From contig NZ_JAGRPV010000001.1 of the NCBI RefSeq assembly GCF_030014955.1, positions 496,001 to 560,000 on the forward strand: a DNA stretch of 64,000 bases, in the 5' to 3' direction. Source of the stretch: Cohnella hashimotonis (lineage in GTDB: Bacteria; Bacillota; Bacilli; Paenibacillales; Paenibacillaceae). The notes under the pieces are model-generated. The model worked only from the letters and a program-made list of their open reading frames with translations. It ran no database searches and had not been told where the DNA came from. The first letter of the stretch is position 1, and every line of letters begins with the position of its first letter. Below, one piece after another: positions 17,577 to 26,275 of this stretch. The position numbers and the translations under genes are program-made.

Positions 17577-18042
17577 GATAAGCGCAAAAAGGAGCTAACG
17601 CGGCCTTCAAGGCGCCTTGGCTGCTCCGATAAGCGCAAAAAGGAGCTATCGCAGCCTTTCAAGCCGCCTTGGCTGCGCCGATAAGCGCAAAAAGGAGCTA
17701 TCGCAGCCTTTCTAGGCGCCTTGGCTGCGCCGATAAGTGCAAAAAGGAGCTATCGCGGCCTTTCTAGGCGCCTTGGCTGCGCCGATAAGCGCAAAAAGGA
17801 GCTATCGCAGCCTTTCAAGCCGCCTTGGCTGCGCCGATAAGCGCAAAAAGGAGCTATCGCAGCCTTCGAGGCGCCTTGGCTGCGCCGATAAGCGCAAAAA
17901 GGAGCTATCGCAGCCTTTCTAGGCGCCTTGGCTGCGCCGATAAGTGCAAAAAGGAGATATCGCAGCCTTTCTAGGCGCCTTGGCTGCGCCGATAAGCGCA
18001 AAAAGGAGCTATCGCAGCCTTCAAACCACTCGGTACATTACC
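17577..18042. repeat. Nine-unit 51/52-bp tandem repeat with internal hairpin
   Basis: A unit starting GATAAGCGCAAAAAGGAGCT recurs at 17577, 17628, 17680, 17732, 17784, 17836, 17887, 17939 and 17991 (51 or 52 bp apart). Inside each unit, GCAGCC pairs with GGCTGC across a GGCGCC palindrome, so a transcript would fold into nine hairpins. The motif GCAAAAAGGAGCTATCGC resembles by eye the AAAAGGCAGTTATTT core of the dispersed quartets. No protein is likely: apparent frames on both strands are only the repeat translated. Outside the array, 17453-17576 and 18043-18166 show nothing recognisable. Confidence 0.95.
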
Positions 18043-18166
18043 GATACCACTGAAAACCGATACCACTGAAAATCAAACTTCTGCTGCTATTGGAGGGCGG
18101 CATCCCGCCACCGTTAGCCGGAAAAACCGGGCTGCCTTGTCGTCGCGGTCTGGGGCGGATCCTAGT

Positions 18167-18196
18167 TTGTCCCGAACACCCCCGCGATGATATGCT
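18167..18196 (+). promoter_or_regulatory. Promoter of the DinB-like gene
   Basis: -35 TTGTCC (18167-18172) and -10 TATGCT (18191-18196) lie 18 bp apart. The ribosome site AGAGGAG and ATG 18233 follow within 40 bp. Confidence 0.6.
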
Positions 18197-18232
18197 AGAC
18201 ATATATCTACTCAACAGAGGAGCGATAATACG

Positions 18233-18739
18233 ATGTATCAATCGATCGAACAAGTCGTGAACGACTGGAACCAGGAAGCCGCGCTGACGCTTAAGGTATT
18301 TGAAGCGATGAACGACGCTTCGCTGAAGCAGGCCGTATCCGAGACGCGTCACAGAACGCTTGGCGATATCGCCTGGCATGTGGCCAGCGCGCCCGTCGGC
18401 ATTCTCGGCAGCGCCGGGCTTCAGATCGCCGGACCGGATTTTAAGAAGCCCGTGCCTGCGAGCGCCGTGGAGATCGCGGACGCTTACCGCAGCATGAGCG
18501 TCGCCGTGGCCGACGCGATCAAGGCGCAGTGGACGGACGCGCGTCTGGCCGAGAGCTTGCTTCTGTTCGGCGCGATGAACATGACCTATACCGGCGTTGT
18601 CACCCTGGTGGTCCGCCATCAGATCCACCACCGCGGACAGATGACCATCCTCATGCGTCAGGCGGATGCCGTTCCTCCGGGCGTATACGGTCCGAACGAG
18701 GAAGAAGGCGCCGCGATCAAAGCCGCACGGGGCCAGTAA
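18233..18739 (+). CDS. DinB-family metal-dependent protein
   Basis: A 168-residue four-helix-bundle protein of the DinB/YfiT-like superfamily. The three metal-binding histidines are present: His49 in DIAWHVAS, and His129 and His133 in the HQIHHRGQ motif, which is the family signature. Members act as thiol-dependent S-transferases or have no known reaction; many are damage- or stress-induced in Bacillus. It starts at ATG 18233 after AGAGGAG, has its own promoter at 18167 and a strong terminator at 18761. It is a single-gene unit. Biochemical role unknown. Confidence 0.88.
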   Translation: MYQSIEQVVNDWNQEAALTLKVFEAMNDASLKQAVSETRHRTLGDIAWHVASAPVGILGSAGLQIAGPDFKKPVPASAVEIADAYRSMSVAVADAIKAQWTDARLAESLLLFGAMNMTYTGVVTLVVRHQIHHRGQMTILMRQADAVPPGVYGPNEEEGAAIKAARGQ

Positions 18740-18760
18740 ATAACGCAGCCGATCGAAATG

Positions 18761-18790
18761 ACGGAGACCTCGCCGGAGGCTCCGTTTTTT
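18761..18790 (+). terminator. Intrinsic terminator after the DinB-like gene
   Basis: ACGGAG (18761-18766) pairs with CTCCGT (18780-18785), extended by the inner CCTC/GAGG pair, and is followed by TTTTTT. Confidence 0.85.
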
Positions 18791-18917
18791 ACTGCCGTAC
18801 GTTTGCCGATCGTGCGTATGAATGCAGCTTTGGTCAGTCTCTGCCACCTTTGCCAATGCGAGGGAGCGGGGCGATTCGGTTTTAACGAACACACGGCCAT
18901 GTTACAATAAAGGGATG

Positions 18918-18931
18918 TGAAAGCGTTTATA
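18918..18931. promoter_or_regulatory. Candidate cre (CcpA) site upstream of the AraC-type regulator
   Basis: TGAAAGCGTTTATA matches the catabolite-responsive element consensus TGWAANCGNTNWCA except near its last positions. It lies about 48 bp upstream of the TTG start at 18979. AGCGT-TTATAT-ACGCT is also a perfect 5-bp inverted repeat here. Function is inferred. Confidence 0.4.
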
Positions 18932-18978
18932 TACGCTACGTTCAGAACCGATCGCCGCATTCGAAAGGGGCGCACCAC

Positions 18979-21231
18979 TTGCAGCAAAGCTGGTTTCGAC
19001 GACTGCTGTTGTCCTACTTCCCCATTTTCCTGATCACCATCACGATCATCGTGTTTCTCTCATTTTTGATGGTCAACGAGATTTCCCGCAAAGAAACCGC
19101 CAAGGCGGATGCCGTCTCCACCCGATTCATTATGGAAAACCTGGAGCGGTCCGTTAACGATATCGAGATGAGCGTGCTCAAGGAAATGGAGACGAACGCA
19201 AGCTACTCCACGTATCTGAACCGGTCTTCCGAGGACGACCAGTCGCTGATCTATACGCTGGCGCCTCGCCTTCGCGCGCTTAACGAGAACAGTGAGCTGG
19301 TCCAATCCGTCTACCTTTACCGGGAAGCCGACAAGACGGTGCTGACGGAGAGGGGGCGGAGCGATTTGTCCCTTTTCCCGGACCGCGCCTTTATTCAGGA
19401 AGCGCTGCAAAAGCCGGCGTATCGCGGCTGGTCCAAGGTGCGCAGCCTGCAGGAGGTTGGCAGCACGACGCCGACGCGGGTCATCTCTATGTACAAGCAC
19501 CTGCCGCTGCCGTTCGGCAGCCAGGGCTTGCTCGTCATCAACGTGAGCATGTATCCGCTTGAGCAGGTCGTAAACGCAATGACGAACGCCAGCATCTCGT
19601 TCATGATCATTAATGACGATTCGGGCAACCTAATTTATGAAGCGCACAAGGCCGAAGGCGTCCGCGGCTCCTCATCCGGCGGCAAGGTGCTGACGACGCT
19701 CCATTCGGACCGGCTGGGCTGGGCGTTCGAGAGCGGCATCCGTACGGGCCAGCTGTACGCGTGGGTATCGGTCATCTCCTACGTATGGATCGCGATCGGC
19801 ATCCTCACGGTGCTGCTCGCCATCGTTTATATCGTGTACATTACGCGCAAAAACTATCGGCCGATCCAGTTGGTCATGAACCGCCTGCAGACGATCCAGC
19901 TGCGCAACGATGCGCCGCCGTCCAAAAAGGACGAGCTGGCGATGATCGACAACGCCTTGACCAGCCTGATCTCCCGGTCCATGGATTACGAGAAGCAGTA
20001 TCACGAGAACCTGGTCCTGCAGCGCAGCCAGTTGTTCGTCGATCTGATCGGCGGTCAACAGCTCGGGGCGGACATTGACGAGAAAATGCGCAAGCTGAGC
20101 CCGCTGCCTCCCGTCTCGGAGACGGACCGCTACGCGGTCATGCTCGCCGAGATCGACGAGTATGCCGGCTTCCAGCGCGTATATTCGGTCAAGGATCAGA
20201 ACGTGCTCAAGTTCGCGCTGATGAACGTATTCCAGGAGCTCGCCGCGGGCGAGAACCTGCACAGCTGGGCCGAGTGGATCGGCGGCGACCGCGTCGCCGT
20301 TCTGATCGCCCTTCCCGAAGGAGAAGCGGGCAAGACGACGGAGGATCTGCGGGCGATCGCGGATCAATGCCGCGACTGGGTCGAGGACAAGCTGCGCATC
20401 TCGCTCAGCTTCGGGATCGGGCTCGCCGTCGGACGGATTGCGGATGTCGAGCATTCGTTCCGCGCGGCAACCGAGGCGCTTCGTCACAAGCTGTCGCTCG
20501 GACAGGGCACGATTTTGTTCGGCGAAGAGATGTCGAGCGGCGATCTGAGTCCGGTGCTGCCGTACCTCGGGACGATTGCGGAGCTGGTCAAAGATTTCCG
20601 GCTGAACAACGAGGCGTGGCGGGACGGTCTGCAGGACATGTTCGAGCGCTTCCGCAAGGACAAGCTCAAGGACGACGGCATCCGCTCGCTGCTGCAGACG
20701 ATGCTGCGGATGCTGGGGCACGAGCTGGACGCCTTCTCCGACGAGCTGCGATCCCGGTTTTCCGGAGACAAGGGAGAAGGCTGGCAGCGCATTTTGGACG
20801 AGGCCCGATCGCTTGAAGAGCTGGAGACCCGGATCGGCGAATTTTTGAGCGAGGCCTATCGCTCCTACGTCGTCGTCAGCAAGACGAATACGTACCGCGC
20901 GATGATAGGCGAAATGAAGAGTTATATCGAGGAGCATTTTTCCGATCCCGATCTTTCTCTTAAGCACTTGAGCGACCGCTTCCAGATCTCCGGGAAGTAC
21001 GCGAGCTATTTGTTCAAAATGGAGTTCGATATGAAGTTCGTCGACTTTCTCGTGCATCTGCGGATGGAACGCGCGGAGAAGCTGCTGCTCGAGACGAAGC
21101 TGCCGATCCAGGATATCGCCCTGCAGATCGGATATGCGAACTCGATCACGTTCGGCCGCGTCTTCAAGCGGACCTACGGCGTCGCTCCCGGCGATTACCG
21201 CAAGCTGAAGCTGCGCTCGCCGTCGGAATAG
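18979..21231 (+). CDS. Membrane-bound AraC-family transcriptional regulator
   Basis: A 750-residue protein of the type common next to LplB/YtcP/LipO importers in Paenibacillus. Helix 1 is near residues 9-31 and helix 2 near 260-287 (YVWIAIGILTVLLAIVYIVYI). The stretch between them is an extracellular sensor, probably a Cache-like fold. A cytoplasmic linker with degenerate GGDEF-like features follows (about 360-520), and the C-terminus is an AraC-type double helix-turn-helix (about 640-745; LSLKHLSDRFQISGKYASYLFKMEF and IQDIALQIGYANSITFGRVFKRTYG). It probably senses a sugar or peptidic signal outside the cell and activates the importer operon that begins 490 bp downstream. The start is TTG 18979 after GAAAGGGG. 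The target assignment is by proximity. Confidence 0.85.
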   Translation: MQQSWFRRLLLSYFPIFLITITIIVFLSFLMVNEISRKETAKADAVSTRFIMENLERSVNDIEMSVLKEMETNASYSTYLNRSSEDDQSLIYTLAPRLRALNENSELVQSVYLYREADKTVLTERGRSDLSLFPDRAFIQEALQKPAYRGWSKVRSLQEVGSTTPTRVISMYKHLPLPFGSQGLLVINVSMYPLEQVVNAMTNASISFMIINDDSGNLIYEAHKAEGVRGSSSGGKVLTTLHSDRLGWAFESGIRTGQLYAWVSVISYVWIAIGILTVLLAIVYIVYITRKNYRPIQLVMNRLQTIQLRNDAPPSKKDELAMIDNALTSLISRSMDYEKQYHENLVLQRSQLFVDLIGGQQLGADIDEKMRKLSPLPPVSETDRYAVMLAEIDEYAGFQRVYSVKDQNVLKFALMNVFQELAAGENLHSWAEWIGGDRVAVLIALPEGEAGKTTEDLRAIADQCRDWVEDKLRISLSFGIGLAVGRIADVEHSFRAATEALRHKLSLGQGTILFGEEMSSGDLSPVLPYLGTIAELVKDFRLNNEAWRDGLQDMFERFRKDKLKDDGIRSLLQTMLRMLGHELDAFSDELRSRFSGDKGEGWQRILDEARSLEELETRIGEFLSEAYRSYVVVSKTNTYRAMIGEMKSYIEEHFSDPDLSLKHLSDRFQISGKYASYLFKMEFDMKFVDFLVHLRMERAEKLLLETKLPIQDIALQIGYANSITFGRVFKRTYGVAPGDYRKLKLRSPSE

Positions 21232-21321
21232 CCGCGAACCCGCGGTGCGACAAGGAATAATGGCTGCAGTTCCGTTAAAGTTTAGTTCGGGAATTCGGTT
21301 TATTCCGTTCGATTTTGGCTA

Positions 21322-21370
21322 CGAAATGGGTGCGATCGTCCGCTTTGGGGCGCACTCGTTTCGTTTTTTT
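21322..21370 (+). terminator. Intrinsic terminator after the AraC-type regulator
   Basis: CGAAATGGGTGCG (21322-21334) pairs with CGCACTCGTTTCG (21351-21363) with two G-U pairs, followed by a T8 tract. It lies about 90 bp after the regulator's stop codon. Confidence 0.75.
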
Positions 21371-21713
21371 AATTCGGAAGCGTCGGATCGACGCGATGCC
21401 GTATACGGAAACGAATGACGGTCCGGACGGTAAAAACGAGGCGGCAGGCGGGATGGCGCGGACGATCGGAATTCGGTTTAGTTCGGGAAAACCGTCGGGT
21501 ATTCCATGAGCCTCGCCGAAAAATCGCCGTATTCTGGCCGCTGAGCGCTTCAGGGACAGCATCGGAATTTAGTTTATTGTCCCTTTGTCCGAAGTGAAGG
21601 CATACTGGGGACATCCCGATCGAAGCGCTTTCAAGTGGCGGAGCACGCAGCGTTAAACAGGCGGCTCCCAGGCGGCGGCGAAATGGGCGAACCTATTCAT
21701 AAGATAAGGGGTT
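21371..21713. other. Regulatory intergenic region upstream of the import/iol gene set
   Basis: No gene is supported here; open frames are short and without a ribosome site. The region 21281-21580 carries repeated AT-rich motifs (TTTAGTTCGGGAA at 21281 and 21476, and related AATTCGGTTTA and AATTTAGTTTA), which could be binding sites for the AraC-type regulator encoded just upstream. A cre-like site lies at 21621. The promoter of the downstream operon is expected here, but I could not assign convincing -35/-10 boxes. Confidence 0.5.
21621..21634. promoter_or_regulatory. Candidate cre (CcpA) site upstream of the importer/iol operon
   Basis: CGAAGCGCTTTCAA contains the AAGCGCTT palindrome core of catabolite-responsive elements, about 86 bp upstream of the binding-protein start codon. 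Catabolite repression of a sugar/inositol operon would be expected. The match is by eye. Confidence 0.45.
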
Positions 21714-21719
21714 GTGACA

Positions 21720-23363
21720 ATGGCACCAAAGATGACGAAGGCAGCAAGCCTGTCGCTGGCAGCCGTACTCGCAAGCATGAGCCTGCTGAGCGCATGTTCA
21801 TCCAATTCCAATTCGAATTCGAACGCAGGAAACGCCGGCAGCGACGGAGGATCGGCTTCGGCCGGCACCGCATCCTCGCCTGCCGCTTCCGGCAAGCAAG
21901 TCACCCTCAAGGTCGAACTGTTCGACCGCGGCAACTCGCCTAGCCCATACACGATTACCGACAGCTACCTGACGAAGTACATCCAAGACAACTTCGGCAC
22001 GCCTAACAATATTAAGATGGAGTTCGTGCCAGTGCCCCGCTCCGAAGAGATCAAGAAGCTGAACGTGCTGATGGCGAGCGGCAGCGACGTGCCGGATATC
22101 GTCTTCACCTACGACTCCGCGACCTTCAACCGGTACGCTCAGCAGGGGGGCCTGACCGATCTGTCGGACCTCCTAAACCAGTACGGCTCGAACTTGAAAA
22201 CGTTCCTCGGGGACGATGCGCTCGCCTACGGCGTCTATGACGGCAAGCAGCTCGCGATTCCCGGCAAGCGTTCGATCCTCGGCAAGTATTCGTCGTTCAT
22301 CCGCACGGACTGGCTGGACGCGCTCGGCATGAAGGCGCCGACGACAACGCAGGAGCTTTACGACACGCTGGTCGCGTTCAAACAGAAGGACCCGGGCAAG
22401 ACGGGCGGCAAGGTGATCCCTTACGGCATGTCGATCGAGCCGGCGCAGTACGATCCGCTCATCTGGTCGTTCATTCAGCCGATGACGGACGAACAGCGCT
22501 TTACGCTGACGCAGAAGCTTGGCTCCAACGAGTATCCGACGCTGCTGCCGGGCTTCAAGGACGCGCTTCAGTTCTATAACAAGCTTTACAACGAAGGGCT
22601 GATCAGCAAGGACTTCGGTCTCGACAAGGACAAGAAGCAGATGACGCAGGACATCCAGAACGGCCTGGTCGGATTCCTGACCGAAGATTATCCGAACCTT
22701 TACTACGCGGACGGCACGTACGAGAATCTGCTCAAGACGGTGCCGACGGCGAAGCTCGATCCGATCGACGCGTTCACCAATTCCGAAGGCAAGCACGCGA
22801 AGCCGGCATACGCGCCGAACGGCATGTATATCATGATTCCCAAGTCGAGCGAGCATGCGGCCGAAGCGGTCAAGTATCTGGACTGGATGGCGCAGAAGGA
22901 CAATATGCTCGCGCTGCAAAACGGCGTAGAAGGCGAGAACTACGAGATGAAGGACGGCATTCCGATCGTGAAGACGGACGCGCCGCAGGACATTATCGAC
23001 CGCATCTACAACTATGGCGACATCGTCATCCTCGCGAACGGCAAATTCACGGGCGACGAAGAGAAAGACAAGCAAGCGTTCGCGGCAGGCTTCCCGCCGG
23101 CGTACCAGGAAAATCTCCGCAAAGCGCTGGACATCTCGGTCACCGATACGTTTGCGCCGCTCCTCATCGATCGTCCGATCGAGGCGGAAGCCAAGTACGG
23201 CACGGCGCTGCAGGATAAATACGAAGAGTTCATCGTCAAGGCCGCCACGGCCAAGCCGGCCAATTTCGAGAGCGCGTACGAATCCGCGCTGAAGGATTAC
23301 ATGCAGAGCGGCGGTCAAGCGATTCTCGACGAACGCACGAAGCTCTACCAAGAGAAGAAGTAA
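21720..23363 (+). CDS. Lipoprotein substrate-binding protein of a carbohydrate ABC importer (LipO type)
   Basis: 547 residues from ATG 21720, chosen because AAGGGG lies 8 bp upstream; GTG 21714 is too close to that site. The lipobox is LLSAC (Cys26), followed by a Ser/Asn-rich linker and a type I extracellular solute-binding fold (LKVELFDRGNSPSPYTITDS..., VLMASGSDVPDIVFTYDSATFNRYAQQGGLTDLSDLL). Length near 550 and the two permease partners place it with the LipO/LplA group of family 1 sugar-binding proteins in Paenibacillaceae. It captures an oligosaccharide outside the membrane. It is first in a long co-directional gene set. A perfect 20-bp palindrome follows it before the permease gene. The substrate is unknown. 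Confidence 0.9.
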   Translation: MAPKMTKAASLSLAAVLASMSLLSACSSNSNSNSNAGNAGSDGGSASAGTASSPAASGKQVTLKVELFDRGNSPSPYTITDSYLTKYIQDNFGTPNNIKMEFVPVPRSEEIKKLNVLMASGSDVPDIVFTYDSATFNRYAQQGGLTDLSDLLNQYGSNLKTFLGDDALAYGVYDGKQLAIPGKRSILGKYSSFIRTDWLDALGMKAPTTTQELYDTLVAFKQKDPGKTGGKVIPYGMSIEPAQYDPLIWSFIQPMTDEQRFTLTQKLGSNEYPTLLPGFKDALQFYNKLYNEGLISKDFGLDKDKKQMTQDIQNGLVGFLTEDYPNLYYADGTYENLLKTVPTAKLDPIDAFTNSEGKHAKPAYAPNGMYIMIPKSSEHAAEAVKYLDWMAQKDNMLALQNGVEGENYEMKDGIPIVKTDAPQDIIDRIYNYGDIVILANGKFTGDEEKDKQAFAAGFPPAYQENLRKALDISVTDTFAPLLIDRPIEAEAKYGTALQDKYEEFIVKAATAKPANFESAYESALKDYMQSGGQAILDERTKLYQEKK

Positions 23364-23400
23364 GTTTAAGTTTCAGGCACGAGACAAACAAGGGAGAAGC

Positions 23401-23420
23401 GGCGGCCCTGCAGGGCCGCC
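23401..23420 (+). promoter_or_regulatory. Intercistronic perfect palindrome after the binding-protein gene
   Basis: GGCGGCCC-TGCA-GGGCCGCC is a perfect 20-bp palindrome, with no T tract after it. Such stable hairpins between a binding-protein gene and its permease genes commonly protect the upstream mRNA and allow higher binding-protein levels. That role is inferred. Confidence 0.6.
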
Positions 23421-23456
23421 CTTAACTTCCAGCCTCAGGAGAGGAGACCGGCAATC

Positions 23457-24359
23457 ATGAGAGGAACCGTTTACTTTCGCCGTTATTGGCAGCTATACGC
23501 TCTGCTAGTCCTGCCTCTCGCCTATTTCGTCATCTTCAAATACGGTCCCATGTGGGGCGTGCAGATCGCGTTCAAGGACTTTAACTTCTTTCAAGGCATC
23601 ATGGGCAGCGAATGGATCGGACTGGATGCGTTCCGCGAGGTGTTCCATTCTCACGATTTCTTCAAAACGCTCCGCAATACGCTCATGCTGAACATCCTGG
23701 ACCTGATCGTATCCTTTCCGGCGCCGCTGATCCTCGCGATCATGCTGTTCGAGGTCAAGTTCCAATGGTTCAAGCGGCTGTCCCAAACGATATTGTACAT
23801 TCCCCACTTTATCTCCTGGGTTATCATAGGCGGCATCGTGTATCAGGTGTTCGGCACGCAATCCGGACTCGTCAACAACTTCCTCGCCTCGCTAGGCTTC
23901 GGCCCGGTGCCGTTCCTGTCGGACAAACATTATTGGCTGTTCACGTACCTTGCGACAGGCGTGTGGCAGAGCGCAGGCTGGGGCACGATTCTGTATTTGG
24001 CCGCCCTCACCGGCATCAACCGCGACTTGTTCGAAGCGGCCGAAGTGGACGGCGCCGGACGGCTCAAGCGGATCTGGCATATCACGCTGCCAGGCCTCAA
24101 GACGACGATCGCCACCCTGCTCATCATCAATCTCGGCAATATGATCGCGATCGGCTTCGACCGCCCGTTCGTCATCGGCAACAAGATGGTCATGGATTAT
24201 TCCGACGTGCTCAGCACCTACGTGTACCGCACGGGCCTGGAGTCCGGTCAGTATACGCTGGCGACGGTCGTCGGGCTGTTCCAGGCGGTCGTCGGACTGG
24301 TATTCGTTCTCGGCGCCAACTACGCGTCCAAGAAGCTGACCGACGAAGGGATTCTATAA
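23457..24359 (+). CDS. ABC transporter permease, LplB type
   Basis: 300 residues, six predicted membrane helices, with the binding-protein-dependent permease loop EAAEVDGAGRLKRIWHITLPGLK (EAA motif) that docks to the ATPase. The N-terminus RYWQLYALLVLPLAYFVIFKYGPMWGVQIAFKDFNFFQGIMGS is characteristic of LplB-type sugar permeases. It is the first permease half of the importer; the second half follows after 27 bp. There is no ATPase gene in this operon, which is normal for this class: a shared MsmX/UgpC-type ATPase energises several importers. The start ATG 23457 follows CAGGAGAGGAG. Confidence 0.92.
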   Translation: MRGTVYFRRYWQLYALLVLPLAYFVIFKYGPMWGVQIAFKDFNFFQGIMGSEWIGLDAFREVFHSHDFFKTLRNTLMLNILDLIVSFPAPLILAIMLFEVKFQWFKRLSQTILYIPHFISWVIIGGIVYQVFGTQSGLVNNFLASLGFGPVPFLSDKHYWLFTYLATGVWQSAGWGTILYLAALTGINRDLFEAAEVDGAGRLKRIWHITLPGLKTTIATLLIINLGNMIAIGFDRPFVIGNKMVMDYSDVLSTYVYRTGLESGQYTLATVVGLFQAVVGLVFVLGANYASKKLTDEGIL

Positions 24360-24386
24360 GCTATCTACCGAAAGGAGCGGGCTACC

Positions 24387-25259
24387 GTGACCGAGCGTAC
24401 GTCCAACCGCATCTTCGATACCGTCAACGTCATTCTCCTTACGATTTTTGTCCTTATCTGCCTGGCGCCTTTCTTTCACATCGTCGCGATCTCACTCAGC
24501 TCCACCCGCGCAGTCGTATCGGGCGCCGTCACGCTGCTGCCGATCGATCTGGATCTAAAAGCGTACCGCAGCGTCTTGTCGGATATGTCGATGGTCCATT
24601 CGCTTGGCTTTACCGTCTTTCTGACCGCGCTGACTACCGTGTTTTGCATGATCATGACGGTCGCGGCCGCTTACCCCCTGACGCATACCAAGCTGAAGGG
24701 CCGCAAGGTGTTCATGTTCATTATCGTCGTCACGATGTTCTTCAGCGGCGGGATCATCCCGGAGTACATCCTGGTTCAGAATTTGCATCTGCTTAATACG
24801 GTGTGGGCGCTCGTTTTGCCGGGTTTGATTAGCCCATTTTATCTGATTATTCTGATTTCATTCTTTAATGGAATCCCGAACAGCCTGGTCGAGGCTGCCG
24901 AGATCGACGGCGCGACCCAGTTCGGCACCCTCTTTAAGATCATCCTCCCGCTCTCGCTGCCGGTCATCGCGACGCTCAGCCTGTTCTATGCCGTCGGTCG
25001 CTGGAACGGCTTCCAGGATTCGCTCCTCTATATCACCAAGACCGAACTCTATCCGCTGCAGCTGAAGCTGTACCAGCTGGTGCAAAACAGCATGATCTCG
25101 GACGTGACGCGGAATGAAGGGCCTGGCGTCCTCCACTCGACGCCCGAGAGCCTGAAGGCGGCGAGCGTCGTGTTCGCCACCGTGCCGATTCTGCTCGTCT
25201 ATCCATGGCTGCAGCGTTACTTCGTCAGCGGCGTCATGCTGGGAGCGGTCAAGGGATGA
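24387..25259 (+). CDS. ABC transporter permease, YtcP/MalG type
   Basis: 290 residues, start GTG 24387 after AAAGGAGCG. The protein has six helices and the EAA loop VEAAEIDGATQFGTLFKIILPLSLPV. It is paired with the LplB-type permease just upstream. The C-terminal VYPWLQRYFVSGVMLGAVKG is the standard ending of the YtcP group. Its last codons overlap the start of the TIM-barrel gene (ATGA at 25256), so importer and catabolic enzymes are translationally coupled. This ties the imported substrate to the enzymes downstream. Confidence 0.92.
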   Translation: MTERTSNRIFDTVNVILLTIFVLICLAPFFHIVAISLSSTRAVVSGAVTLLPIDLDLKAYRSVLSDMSMVHSLGFTVFLTALTTVFCMIMTVAAAYPLTHTKLKGRKVFMFIIVVTMFFSGGIIPEYILVQNLHLLNTVWALVLPGLISPFYLIILISFFNGIPNSLVEAAEIDGATQFGTLFKIILPLSLPVIATLSLFYAVGRWNGFQDSLLYITKTELYPLQLKLYQLVQNSMISDVTRNEGPGVLHSTPESLKAASVVFATVPILLVYPWLQRYFVSGVMLGAVKG

Positions 25260-26275
25260 GCGGCTTGGACAAGGCAGCGGACCTTGCAGGGGATAAAGCC
25301 GGCTACTCGTTCTCGACCTGCTGGAACATCAAGCGCCATACGCGCGGCAGCGAGATGATCGAGGAGATCCGCAGCCTCGGCTTCCGGCAGGTCGAGTTGA
25401 ATTACAACGTCACCGAAGAACTCCTGGCAACGATCGAGCCGATGATCGAGCGCGGCGAGATCGGCGTGTCGAGCGTGCACAATACGTTCCCGCACGTGGC
25501 GGACCCGGATTATGGCACCGACTCGGTGCTGCTCGGCTTCGAAGATGCGGAGAGACGCGGACGGGCAATCGAGCTGCTCGTCCGGTCGGCTGAGTACGCG
25601 CATCGCTATGGGGCGAAAGCCGTCGTCGTCCACCCGGGCGAAGTGCCTTTCCCCTACGATATCAGCCGTAGTCTCCAGGAAATCTATCGGGAGCAAGGAC
25701 CGGACGCGGAGGCGTACCGGATCCTGTGGGAAGAGATGCTGGAGCGGCGCCAAGCGCTGGCCGGCGGGTATCTCGCGCGCATCCGCGACAGTCTGGAGCA
25801 GGCGTCCGAGACGCTCGCCGCGAGAGGCTACGATCTGATCCTCGGCATCGAGACGCGCTCGCGCTGCAATCAGATCCCGACGCTCGCCGAAGCCAGATGG
25901 ATCATCGATCAATTGAAGGGCTCGCCTGTGAAATTGTGGTTCGACATCGGGCACGGGATGATGATGGAGCGGATGGGGCTGTACGACAACGCAGCCGAGC
26001 TGCCGGGCTTGATCGACGACATCGGCGGGCTCCACATCCACGAGACGATCGGGCTGTCCGATCATTGGTGTCCGTACGTCCACAGCGGCGACGACGAGAC
26101 GTTCGACCTGTACCTCGAGGCGATCGACCGCGTCCCGCTCAAGGTATACGAGCTTAAAGCGGCCTGCGAGCCCGAGGCGATTCACCGCAGTCATGCGATA
26201 CTGCAGCAAAAGCTGTCGGCGCGAAAGAAAGCGTTCGATTCGGAGCCGGCAGCGAATGGAGGGATTCGAGCGTGA
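25256..26275 (+). CDS. TIM-barrel sugar isomerase/epimerase (xylose-isomerase-like family)
   Basis: 339 residues from the ATG at 25256 that overlaps the permease stop. Features of the AP-endonuclease-2/xylose isomerase-like family are visible: SFSTCWNIKRHTRGSEMIEEIRSLGFRQVELN, then AKAVVVHPGEVPF, ILGIETRSRCNQIPT (metal-binding Glu), KLWFDIGHGMMM (Asp and His) and IGGLHIHETI. Members include IolI (2-keto-myo-inositol isomerase), IolE-like dehydratases and D-tagatose epimerases. Presence in an iol gene set makes an IolI-like role possible, but the sequence is not close enough by eye to name it. It overlaps the next gene by 4 bp (GTGA). Confidence 0.78.
   Translation: MSGLDKAADLAGDKAGYSFSTCWNIKRHTRGSEMIEEIRSLGFRQVELNYNVTEELLATIEPMIERGEIGVSSVHNTFPHVADPDYGTDSVLLGFEDAERRGRAIELLVRSAEYAHRYGAKAVVVHPGEVPFPYDISRSLQEIYREQGPDAEAYRILWEEMLERRQALAGGYLARIRDSLEQASETLAARGYDLILGIETRSRCNQIPTLAEARWIIDQLKGSPVKLWFDIGHGMMMERMGLYDNAAELPGLIDDIGGLHIHETIGLSDHWCPYVHSGDDETFDLYLEAIDRVPLKVYELKAACEPEAIHRSHAILQQKLSARKKAFDSEPAANGGIRA

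Noticed and set aside
17577..18042. Possible CRISPR array or repeat protein
   Set aside because: The full 51/52-bp unit is conserved including the would-be spacer; the translated frames have no start signal.
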